Of a DNA stretch of 64,000 nt, positions 31,977 through 42,736 are shown piece after piece. Position 1 is the first letter of the stretch. The number at the start of each line of letters is the position of its first letter. The notes below the pieces were generated by a model, which worked only from the letters and a program-made list of their open reading frames with translations, was not told where the DNA came from and did no database searches. A program made the translations under genes and the position numbers. The stretch lies in NCBI GenBank assembly GCA_964017145.1, contig OZ024851.1:2108001-2172000 (forward strand). Reading direction: 5' to 3'. The DNA comes from Agrocybe praecox. Its lineage: Eukaryota; Basidiomycota; Agaricomycetes; Agaricales; Agrocybaceae.

Positions 31977-33118
31977 ATGTCTCGCCGAGCAGCGATCGTC
32001 GAGGAATTCGACGACGACACCGATCTTCCTCTCCCTTCGGTGCCCCTACCCAATACAGGCACTCGAGGACCGTTATTGGAGGAAATGCACATATCGGATG
32101 ATGAGTTTGAGCCGAGGAGCAGTCAGAGGGCGGGGCCTGCATCACCGTCGAGGTATCAGGGAAGCGCGTCGGATTCCGCATCAAGAGATGCTCATCCTGC
32201 TTTAAACCAGAGTGGAAACCAGAACAGGGTAACGGATATCACACCTTATAAAAAGTATGTTTCCTTCTTTGTGATCAATCTCGCTACCTGCTGCGTGTCG
32301 CTGGAGAGGGGCGGTGTATTCCGTATTGACTAAAATCTTGTCTTTAGTTGGACGTGCATCTACCCGATATACATTGACGCTAAACGACCGTATGGGACTG
32401 GACAACGACGTGTTGAGCGAGCGAAGAGCTTATGGTGGCCCCTCAGCAAGGACATTGCAGACGCTTGCAGTTATCTGGGCTTAGGGACGCTACATGAAGT
32501 GAATAAAGCTCACCCCCGCGATTGGGAAAATCCAGGGCGCGTCAGGGTCCAATGGAAGAAGGACGGCAAGCTTGTTAATCCATCTATAAAGACAAGTTAG
32601 TATCGCTATCACGTTGTTATCATATAACTGACATTTCTACCCAAACTACAGAGAAACAGCTGCTAGAAATGATCTGTTTCTACTTACAACGTCTTAAGCC
32701 TGAAAACGTACCCAAACCACCCTACAAGACTAGCCATACTCCCTCCGTTGACTCGCCTGCTCCTGCTGTCGCCAGCATCACATCCACATCAAGTCATCCA
32801 TCGGCGAAAGATAAGGGTAAACAGCCACTATCATCAGCAATTGCCAAATCAAAGTCATTGGCCGCATCTCACGCACCGGCAGTACTCCATAGTGGTGGAC
32901 GTAAACTCCCAGTCCCTCCAGAACCTCTTCCGTCTCTCGCCAATCGTGTATCGCCCTACTCACCTGCACTGTCAACGGGTGTGCTCATCGAGACGGTCAA
33001 GGCTGGGATGAACGCCACCGAGCCTGGTGCTGCTTCGGGCGCTGGAGCCCCTGGACAAGGAGCAGCTCCCGGAGCTGGTGCTAAAGGGAAACGAAAGGTC
33101 GTTCGCGTCAGGGGATAA
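31977..33118 (+). CDS. SEC65: Signal recognition particle 19 kDa subunit (SRP19/Sec65)
   Basis: SRP19 binds the tips of SRP RNA helices 6 and 8 and lets SRP54 join the particle that targets secretory proteins to the ER. Three exons. The N-terminal extension begins MSRRAAIVEEFDDDTDLPLP and is acidic and Ser-rich. Exon 2 carries the conserved core WTCIYPIYIDAKRPYGTGQR, RVERAKSLWWPLSKDIADAC, LGLGTLHEVNKAHPRDWENP and GRVRVQWKKDGKLVNPSI. Exon 3 holds KKQLLEMICFYLQRL and a long low-complexity tail ending GKRKVVRVRG before TAA. The basic C-terminal end is typical. All introns are GT-AG and no defect is visible. Confidence 0.93.
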
Positions 33119-33663
33119 TCAACGAGAAATTTCAAAGCATAACGCGTATGTTGTACTACCAGTTAGCAAATCACCTGTTTACTATCCATCATACATGAAT
33201 TACTACGGTTCGATCAGACCTCCGATGAGCTTCAACGACGATTCAAGATAACCTCAAGCACATGTATGCTTATTGCATGAATCTTTTGTCTCTTTACGGA
33301 ACGGCCCCAATAATCGAGCACCTCTTTCAAGACGGTCCTGAACATCGCCCGACGGCGAAACACAGACATCAATTGATTTAATTCTATGTCAGATTCTAAC
33401 TTTCTCTGTTTCATAGAAATACGCGTCGTTTTCATCCCTCAAAGTTGGAGTGAGAAAATAAAATAATTATGGCACCGGCGATAACAGGACATAAGCAGAC
33501 AAAACGTTAACAGACACAGACCACTGGGGACGCCCATTGAAATGCCATCTTTTCTTGAAACTCCAGCGGCTTCATCACAGCTCAGCGTTTAACGCTCAAC
33601 TTGTTTTTTCTAGGCATAAATATAGACAACGCGGTCGTCTTCCAGTCCTCAGGATAGCATGAA
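33119..33663. other. Intergenic, including a diverged copy of the DUF2235 upstream region
   Basis: From about 33475 (GGCACCGGCGATAACAGGA) it resembles the sequence upstream of the second DUF2235 gene from about 39735, showing that the duplicated unit extends well upstream of the coding region. No gene seen. Confidence 0.6.
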
Positions 33664-33670
33664 CATGTTC

Positions 33671-36415
33671 CACATAGGACAGTGCCGTAGTTACGTACTA
33701 GTACGTATTACCGGAGGTGACCCAATTCCCATGCCATACGTGGGTAGCGGAGTCGGCTCTAATAAATGTAATCCCCATACTGTACGGCCGAGCTCTTTGA
33801 AATTAAATACCCGTACCATACGCTCCAGCGGACTTGGCTAGAATACAGGCTAGTGTACGGAGTAACCGTAAAACAATTTGCATGCATGACCGGCCCACCC
33901 ATAATTTAACTAAATAATTGAGCGGAGCATCCGCTTCAACCACACCAAATGACTGGCACACCCGGAAACACTCAAATTATAGACTTCATTTATCAGTACA
34001 TAAGGTGTAGAGTGCAAAATATTTATTTTGTCTAATATGGATGTAGGGGCCAAAACAAAACAAAACAAAAAAATAAAATTGATGGCAACATTCCTACCAG
34101 TATGGTAAAGGTAAAATATTTTTATCTTGCAACTGATTAAAATATTGAAGTCCTGCTGTGGTACTTACCAGACATTCACTTTTAACAAGTGAGCTCAATG
34201 CTGCATCCGGAATTTCCGGTCATAACTGCCAGTTGACTGGGGTAGCCGGTTAAACCAACTGGAAGTCAACCGGCAATTCCGGTCTGCAAAGAACTGAGTG
34301 TCCGGGGTAGCCGGTTTTGCATGATTAATTTGTTATTTTTAACAAGTCATACTGCAAATTTTGGAAGTGCCGGTCCAAGGTCAGCAAGAATGAGCGGCTC
34401 CCCCGGATCAACATCATACTGTTGTTACGAAAGTGCCGGACCAAGGTTAATATTTGTGTCTGGATGCCCCGCTCAACAGTTGCATTGCTCAAAACATGTT
34501 TTTCGACTAAGTCCGCATTTGTGGCACAGCCACTTCCGGATTTGGAAGTGCGCATCAAACACATCAATAGTGCGCTCGCAATAGTAAGGCTGCGCACACT
34601 TGATTCCCCTACTAATTTCTCCATTCTTCTGAGGTATTCCAAGCCCTCCTTATGTTCACTTTTATTGTGACTTTATATTTTTTCTATAATCATAGCATTA
34701 AACCACAGCATCACTCAACACTTGGAAAATGCCGAAACTGGGCTAATCTTGCACTTATCTACATTTCAACACCTGGAACTTCAAATTCTGGCTTTCCTAT
34801 CACTTTTAAAAATCCATAAAAGTTCAATTCTTGCTCTTTACAATTCACTATATTTTATCAGCTTACTTTATTTGAAATGGCTTGGTTGAATACAAAGAAA
34901 TAGATGAATGGTTAATGTGGCTGCCTTGGCACAGTGGGATGGTACCAGTTTGATGATTGGGGGTATTGCCCACACANNNNNNNNNNNNNNNNNNNNNNNN
35001 NNNNNNNNNNNNNNNNNNNNNNNNNNNNNNNNNNNNNNNNNNNNNNNNNNNNNNNNNNNNNNNNNNNNNNNNNNNNNNNNNNNNNNNNNNNNNNNNNNNN
35101 NNNNNNNNNNNNNNNNNNNNNNNNNNNNNNNNNNNNNNNNNNNNNNNNNNNNNNNNNNNNNNNNNNNNNNNNNNNNATTCATCTATTTCTTTGTATTCAA
35201 CCAAGCCATTTCAAATAAAGTAAGCTGATAAAATATAGTGAATTGTAAAGAGCAAGAATTGAACTTTTATGGATTTTTAAAAGTGATAGGAAAGCCAGAA
35301 TTTGAAGTTCCAGGTGTTGAAATGTAGATAAGTGCAAGATTAGCCCAGTTTCGGCATTTTCCAAGTGTTGAGTGATGCTGTGGTTTAATGCTATGATTAT
35401 AGAAAAAATATAAAGTCACAATAAAAGTGAACATAAGGAGGGCTTGGAATACCTCAGAAGAATGGAGAAATTAGTAGGGGAATCAAGTGTGCGCAGCCTT
35501 ACTATTGCGAGCGCACTATTGATGTGTTTGATGCGCACTTCCAAATCCGGAAGTGGCTGTGCCACAAATGCGGACTTAGTCGAAAAACATGTTTTGAGCA
35601 ATGCAACTGTTGAGCGGGGCATCCAGACACAAATATTAACCTTGGTCCGGCACTTTCGTAACAACAGTATGATGTTGATCCGGGGGAGCCGCTCATTCTT
35701 GCTGACCTTGGACCGGCACTTCCAAAATTTGCAGTATGACTTGTTAAAAATAACAAATTAATCATGCAAAACCGGCTACCCCGGACACTCAGTTCTTTGC
35801 AGACCGGAATTGCCGGTTGACTTCCAGTTGGTTTAACCGGCTACCCCAGTCAACTGGCAGTTATGACCGGAAATTCCGGATGCAGCATTGAGCTCACTTG
35901 TTAAAAGTGAATGTCTGGTAAGTACCACAGCAGGACTTCAATATTTTAATCAGTTGCAAGATAAAAATATTTTACCTTTACCATACTGGTAGGAATGTTG
36001 CCATCAATTTTATTTTTTTGTTTTGTTTTGTTTTGGCCCCTACATCCATATTAGACAAAATAAATATTTTGCACTCTACACCTTATGTACTGATAAATGA
36101 AGTCTATAATTTGAGTGTTTCCGGGTGTGCCAGTCATTTGGTGTGGTTGAAGCGGATGCTCCGCTCAATTATTTAGTTAAATTATGGGTGGGCCGGTCAT
36201 GCATGCAAATTGTTTTACGGTTACTCCGTACACTAGCCTGTATTCTAGCCAAGTCCGCTGGAGCGTATGGTACGGGTATTTAATTTCAAAGAGCTCGGCC
36301 GTACAGTATGGGGATTACATTTATTAGAGCCGACTCCGCTACCCACGTATGGCATGGGAATTGGGTCACCTCCGGTAATACGTACTAGTACGTAACTACG
36401 GCACTGTCCTATGTG
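33671..36415. mobile_element. Long-TIR transposon interrupted by an assembly gap
   Basis: 33671-34909 and 35177-36415 are inverted copies of 1,239 bases, identical wherever I compared them. Outer ends are CACATAGGACAG.. and ..CTGTCCTATGTG. A direct 7-bp CATGTTC flanks both sides (33664-33670; 36416-36422). Between the arms are 67 unique bases and then 200 N. Sequence outside the two ends reads continuously when compared with the paralogous region near 39.88 kb upstream of DUF2235 copy B, which lacks the insert. A 105-codon frame occurs in each arm (34325-34642 and mirror) but resembles nothing. The true internal length and any transposase are hidden in the gap. Confidence 0.8.
34977..35176. 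other. Assembly gap (200 N)
   Basis: Exactly 200 N, a conventional placeholder, so the real distance is unknown. It falls between the two arms of the inverted repeat, where assembly is expected to fail. Confidence 0.99.
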
Positions 36416-36422
36416 CATGTTC

Positions 36423-36750
36423 TGTGCGATTCTTTCGAGGCACACTCGTATAGGCTGCATATATACGAATCGATCAGGTACACGCCGGCCCGCTGTCAAT
36501 CAATTCATCCTGTCAAATACTGGTATCGCTAGTTCCTGGTTCCTTGAATCATAATCACTGCATTGTGAACGGCGCAGGGACTCAACCGACGCGACACGAC
36601 GACTCGCCGATAGGTCGAAAAAGGGTCGACAGGTAGAAAGCTTAGCAGGGATATAAATTCGACAAGGATTCCCTAATGGCTGATGTTTTACTGCAGCTTT
36701 CTCCCCCACTCTTATCCCTACCTCGACTTGTATAATCGACGTTTTCTACG
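36423..36750. other. Promoter region of DUF2235 copy A
   Basis: Shares blocks with 39950-40236 upstream of copy B (GTGAACGGCGCAGGGACTCA; the GGCTGCATATA stretch). No gene. Confidence 0.5.
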
Positions 36751-38779
36751 ATGAGGATCCCATTTTTCTCTAGCGCACCCAAGGAAGTCGCCAAGGCGCC
36801 TGAAGTGCCCAAACAACTCGTCACTATCCCTCCATCTTCTCCTAACCGTGCTCGCACCCTCGTGTTATTCTTTGACGGAACAGGCGATAAGTGCGTACAC
36901 GAATAGCTTACCCGCGTTGGAATCTTTTGTTGACATACTATCATTGCCTACAGAGAAGATGCCGATGTGAGCTCATATATGCGCATATATTCACTATACA
37001 CTTGCTTATTCCATAATTGGACGATGGTAGAATACCAACGTAGTGGAACTCAGGAAACTGCTCAAGATCGACAATGAAGAGGAACAGTGTGTGTACTATC
37101 AAACCGGGATTGGTACATACAGGCAGAAGCTCCCTGGTGTCAAGGAGCCCGTTAAAATCCCCGTTGTGGCTGGTATCTCTGAGGTACGCATATTCAAAGG
37201 CATTTTATAAGAGGGCCGGGCACTAAGCGCTGAACACATTTCCTACAGAAATTGGACCAGGCCGTAGCTTGGAGTTTGGGAGATCATGTTCAAGGTGCGC
37301 ATATACGGACACCGATTTACTCTACATCTTATTCAAGCTCTTTTCATTCTTTCCAGTTGCATACTACTGGCTGGTAGAGCACTACCGTCCCGGGGATAAG
37401 ATTTGCATGTTTGGTTTCTCTCGAGGTTCCTACACCGCACGAGCGTGAGTTGTCTTTGGGATTATTCTCGCAGTTCGCGTACTCAAATACGCATATATAA
37501 AGTCTTGCGGGCATGATTTTCAAAGTCGGCCTCCTGCCAAAAGAACATATCGCCCAAGTTGAAGCTGCATATAAATCTTACGAAGATTCAAAAACTTTGG
37601 AAGCCTGGGAGGGATCCAGGGCATTCCAGAGAACTTGGGGATGTATCAATGTACCAATTGAATTTCTAGGCTGCTGGTGAGCACCTCTTCACTTGTTCTT
37701 TCATGTATAAAATGAGTTGACGCACGCGTTGATCTCAGGGATACCGTCAATTCTGTCGGCACGTTCACCACTAAGACACTGCCATTCACTGCCTTCAATC
37801 CGCTTGTGAAAAACTTCAGACACGCAATCGCTTTAGATGAGAGGAGAGCAAAATTTCGGACAAACCTTTGGAGTCCGAATGACCAGGCCTTGCCAGGAGC
37901 TGACGATTCCGGACTGAGCCCTCTTCAAAAGACTATCAAGGCCATGGTTGAGGAGAAATCGGAAGGATTGGCGCCCACGAACGTGGACGAAGTATGGTTC
38001 GCAGGATGCCATTGTGATGTCGGTGGTGGATCTGGTTAGTAGCCTTTCCTTTTTATTTCTCTATTAATTGTTTTAACCAACCGAACTTTTGTTACTTAGT
38101 TCCAAACGACACCAAACCGAATCTTGCGCATATCCCATTAAGATGGATGATTCGACAATGCTTCAAGGCCAACACAGGGATGATGTTCATTAAAGATGAC
38201 CTGAAAAAATTCCACATTGCACCGGACATGTTGTACCCAGTCGTTCAAGATCGTCCGGGGGCCGTCCCTCCTAAAGTCAACAAGATTCAAACTGGTGCAC
38301 GACAAGGGCCGATTGACACGATTAAAGGATGGGCGAGCTACCTCAATCCATTCGGGAAAAGCACGCCGAAGGAGGAAAAGATTGAAGTCAAGGCCGACGC
38401 CACCGAAGAAGAGGCAGACGCCATCGACGCACTGGCTCCCATATACGACATGCTGGAAATCAAGCCCCAGATGTGGCTCCCATTCGAGAAGCTTGGGTGG
38501 CTCACGCCTACGTGGGATCCTAAGCAAGGCAAAGTGGTCAACAAGACGTATAACAAGCTGCCGAGAAATATGCGCGGCCCAATATTCGTCGACCGTATAA
38601 AGAATGAGATCGTAAAGGCCAAGGTCAAGGTGCACAGGTCCGTCATGGCGAGGATGAATGCCCAACATGCCGATGGTACTTTCTACGTGCCCAAGGCTGT
38701 GTTCTCCGCCACCAAGAAACCTTTGTCGTTGGAACAAGGGTTTACGGGGAAGGATGCGCAGTTCAACTGGGTTGATTAG
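36751..38779 (+). CDS. DUF2235 alpha/beta-hydrolase-like protein, copy A
   Basis: DUF2235 proteins are alpha/beta-hydrolase-fold enzymes of largely unknown substrate in fungi. The start at 36751 gives MRIPFFSSAPKEVAKAPEVP then PSSPNRARTLVLFFDGTGDK, the family-defining FDGT motif. Later exons give VYYQTGIGTY, KLDQAVAWSLGDHV, YRPGDKICMFGFSRGSYTAR with the nucleophile elbow GFSRGS, AGMIFKVGLLP, WGC..PIEFLGCWDTVNSVG, VDEVWFAGCHCDVGGGS with the expected Asp/His region, and LAHIPLRWMIRQCFK. The last exon adds about 200 residues ending GKDAQFNWVD. About nine exons, no defects seen. It is a near-identical tandem duplicate of 40237-42257. The long-TIR element sits 336 bases upstream and may affect its expression. 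Confidence 0.85.
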
Positions 38780-40236
38780 AGGTCTCGCAATTTTTTTCAA
38801 GCTTCCAACTTTGGGTTTTTGTTGTTGTACAGTTATTATACTTATCACATAGTCGCTCTCTACATATTTACATTCATATCGTTATTACACTCTCACTCAT
38901 TCTTACATACACGCTCATGTATTTTGCACTTATTGTTACTTTACCAATCAATCAATCATTTTTTACGCACATTTATCAACATCTTATAAGTTCACACTCC
39001 CTCAGTCTCCAGAGGACTGAGCTTAAACCACAACCGAACCTTGTATATTGATACCAGGACACATAAGCACGGGTAAATAACTTTCTAGAATACTTATTAC
39101 AAACTTCAACATTAGCGTGAAATTAGTAGTGTCTAGTAAGATTGTTTGGAATGGATAGTATTTGTAAAACAAAAACATATTGTTCAACACTCTTTAACGA
39201 TAATGGGGCGTCCTCGAAGGGGCTGGCACACTGCTACAGCTGCACACGCACGAAAATTCAGACACACAAACAAGTTAAACTTTTCCTCGCCAATCGAATG
39301 CCCAGACGTGGAGATACTGGACAGAAGTGCTGAAGTAACCCAATGGACAGGAGCTATCAATCAATGTCCCGCAGACAACAGCAATTACGGAGATTGGCTG
39401 CAAAAGAAGCTCAGCTTCGAGTGCAATCCTACAGTTCGAAGAAATATACTTCCCATTGCCAACCCATTACCGCGTTCCGGAGAGCGTTGCAGCAGCATTT
39501 GATTAGATTAGATTTGGATTAGATAGCTAGATCTTCCCTATATGGAAGAATTTACATAAGCCAGCCAATCTGAACTCGGGTCGTTTTTATAACTCGCTCA
39601 GTGTTTGTCGTATCGAAATTCCGTCTAGAGGATCGATTCATATTGATAAGTGAAAGCTTTTGTCTAGATTCACATTTATGTATGGTATCAGGCCTATAAG
39701 TACGGTTGGAACCTGTTGGAGCCTGTTGGAGCCTTAGCACCGGCAATAACAGGACTCCGGCTTATTCGCTTCAACGAGCGCTCTCTGTCACAGCTTAGCG
39801 TTTAACTTGTTTTTTCTGGGCAAAACTTGGGCAAAACTATGGACAACGTACGCGGTCGTCTTCGTCTCCCAGTGCACAGTATACAATGCCCTTGCGATTG
39901 TAACTTTCGAGAGCACACTGAGTAAACCGTACTCGACAAGGAGGCTGCATATAGACTCGATCATGTACATGCATGAAAAAAACCAGTGAAATGTGTTAAT
40001 TGTCGTTGGGGTATCGACAATTCTTCCTGTCAAAGATGCCGTGTCGCTAGTCTCTGGTTTTTTAAAGCACAATCATTGAATCGTGAACGGCGCAGGGACT
40101 CAACCGACTGGCCAACATATCGAAAAAGAAAAGGATATAAAGTCGACAAGGAATCTTCAATGACTGGGGTTTTACTTGCTGCAGCTGTCTCCTCATCTTA
40201 TCCCTACCTCAACTTGTATAATTGACGTCTTCTACG
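38780..40236. other. Spacer between the two DUF2235 copies
   Basis: An open frame at 39203-39502 begins MGRPRRGWHTATAAHARKFR and ends without a known motif; it may be a fragment of a mobile-element protein. From about 39730 the sequence is the duplicated upstream region of the DUF2235 unit. Runs CAATCAATCAATCA follow each gene copy (38945; 42415). Confidence 0.4.
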
Positions 40237-42257
40237 ATGAGGATCCCATTTTTCTCCAGCAAGGAAGTAGACAAGGCGCCCGAAGTACCAGAGCAAATCG
40301 TCACTATTCCTCCATCCTCTCCTAACCGTGCTCGCACCCTCGTGTTACTCTTTGACGGAACAGGCGATAAGTGCGTAAACGAACTCCCTCAGCGTGCCCG
40401 CGTTGGAAGTTTTGCTGACATAGTATCATTTCCTACAGAGAAGATGACGATGTAAGCTCATATATGCGCATATATTCACTATACACTTTCTTATTCCATG
40501 GTAGAACACCAACGTAGTGGAACTCAGGAAATTGCTCAAGAACGACAATGAAGAGGAGCAGTGGGTGTACTATCAAACAGGGATTGGCACATACAAGCAG
40601 AACCTCCCTGGTTGCAAGGAGCCCGTTAAAATCCCCGTTGTGGCTGGTATCTCTGAGGTGCGCGTATTCAAAGGCACTTTATAAGAGGGCCGGGCACTAA
40701 GCGCTGAACACATTTCCTGCAGAAATTGGACCAGGCTGTAGCTTGGAGTTTGGGAGATCATGTCCAATGTGCGCATATACAGACACTGATTTACCCTACA
40801 TTTTATTAAAACTTTTTTCATTCTTTCCAGTGGGATACTGCGAGCTGGTAAAGCACTACCGTCCCGGGGATAAGATTTGCATGTTTGGTTTCTCTCGAGG
40901 TTCCTACACCGCACGAGCGTGAGTCGTCTTTCGTGTTTATTCTCGCAGTTCGTGTACTCAAACGCGCATATATAAAGTCTTGCAGGCATGATTTTCAAAG
41001 TCGGCCTCCTGCCAAAAGAACATATCGCCCAAGTTGAAGCTGCATATAAATCTTACGAAGATGCAAAAACTTTGGAAGCCTGGGAAGGATCCAGGGCCTT
41101 TCAGAGAACTTGGGGATGTATCGATACGCCAATTGAATTTCTAGGCTGCTGGTGAGCACCTCTTCACTTGTTCTTTCATGTAATGTATAAAATGAGTTGA
41201 CGCACGCGTTGATCTCAGGGATACCGTCAATTCTGTCGGCACGTTCACCACTAAGACACTGCCATTCACTGCCTTCAATCCGCTTGTGAAAAACTTCAGA
41301 CACGCAGTCGCGTTAGATGAGAGGAGAGCAAAATTCAGGACAAACCTTTGGAGTCCGAATAACCAGGCATTGCCAGGAGCTGACGATTTCGGACTGAGCC
41401 CAAAACAAAAGACTATCAAGGCCATGGTTACGGAGAAATCGGAAGGATTGGCGCCCACGAACGTGGACGAAGTGTGGTTCGCAGGATGCCATTGTGATGT
41501 CGGTGGTGGATCTGGTTAGTAGCCTTTCCCTTTTCTTTTTCTGTTAATTGTTTTAACCAATCGAACTTTTATTTACTTAGTTCGAAACGAGACCAAGCCG
41601 AATCTTGCGCACATCCCGTTAAGATGGATGATTCGACAATGCTTCAAGGCCAACACGGGGATGATGTTCATCAAAGATGACCTGAAATTTTTCCACATTG
41701 CACCGGAGATGCTCTACCCAGTCGTCCAACCTCGTCCAGAGGCCGTCCCTCCTACAGTCAACAAGATCCAAATTCGTGCACGACAAGGGGCTATTGACAC
41801 GATTAAAGGATGGGCGAGCTGCCTCAACCCATTCGTGAAACGCATACCGAAGGAGACGATTGTAGTCAACGTCGACGCCACCGAAGAAGAGGCAGACGCC
41901 ATCGACGCACTGGCTCCCATATACGACATGCTAGAAATCAAGCCCCACCTATGGCTCCCATTGGAGAAGTTTGGGTGGCTCACGCCTACGTGGGATCGTG
42001 ATCAAGGCAAAGTGGTCAACAAGACGTTTAACAAGCTACCTAGAAGTTTGCGCGGCCCAATATACGTCGACCGCATAAAGAAGGAGATCGTAAAGGCCAA
42101 GGTCAAAGTGCACAGGTCCGTCATGGCGAGGATGAATGCGCAACATACCGATGGTACTTTCTACGTGCCCAAGGCTCTGTTCTTCCCGGCCAAGAAACCT
42201 TTGTCGTTGGAGCAAGGGTTTACGGGGGAGAATGCTCAGTTCAACTGGGTTGATTAG
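40237..42257 (+). CDS. DUF2235 alpha/beta-hydrolase-like protein, copy B
   Basis: Same exon order as copy A: MRIPFFSSKEVDKAPEVPEQ, PNRARTLVLLFDGTGDK, YRPGDKICMFGFSRGSYTAR, AGMIFKVGLLPKEHIAQVEA, PIEFLGCWDTVNSVGTFTTK, EVWFAGCHCDVGGGS, and the C-terminal exon ending GENAQFNWVD. The N-terminus is three residues shorter than copy A (the AP-KEVAK stretch). Substitutions are scattered (copy A QDRPGAVPPKVNK, here QPRPEAVPPTVNK) and introns also match, so the duplication is fairly recent. All splice sites and the GxSxG-like elbow are kept. Its 3' flank resembles that of copy A for at least 250 bases. Confidence 0.87.
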
Positions 42258-42736
42258 AGGTCTCGCTTTTTATTTTAAAGCTAAAAACTTTCCTTTTTTG
42301 TTGTTGTACAATTATTATACTTATCACATAGTCGCTCTCTACATATATTCATATCGTTACTGTACTCACTCATTCTTACACGCTCACGTATTTTGTACTT
42401 ATTATTACTATACCAATCAATCAATCATTTTTTGCGCACATTTACAGTATCAAGTTCACACTCCCCAAGTCTCCAGAGGACTGAGCTTAAACCACAATCG
42501 AACCTTGTATATTGATACCAGGACACATAAGCACGAGCAAATAACTAACTAGGGAGTATATAAAAAAAGAGGGGGAAAGCAAGCGATACACTAATTTCAT
42601 ACAGAGCGAGCAGTACAGAACACTATAGAGATCAAATAAAAAAAATTTAAATGAAGATAATAAAGGAAGAAAGCGAGAGAGAATTAGCAGAGAAAAACTG
42701 AGAGATAAGCCAAATTGAGATCCGAGTCCGGTTCCT
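42258..42736. other. Convergent intergenic region between DUF2235 copy B and PDS5
   Basis: Matches the 3' flank of copy A up to about 42560, then unique purine-rich sequence to the PDS5 stop. No gene. Confidence 0.5.

Noticed and set aside
34325..34642. 105-codon frame present in both TIR arms as a gene
   Set aside because: No family-like features, and a mirror frame on the other strand is equally long; probably chance in a repeat.
33671..36415. Inverted repeat as pure scaffolding artefact around the N gap
   Set aside because: The flanking CATGTTC direct repeat and the uninterrupted paralogous site near 39.88 kb support a real insertion. The artefact explanation is not fully excluded and is named as the refuting test.
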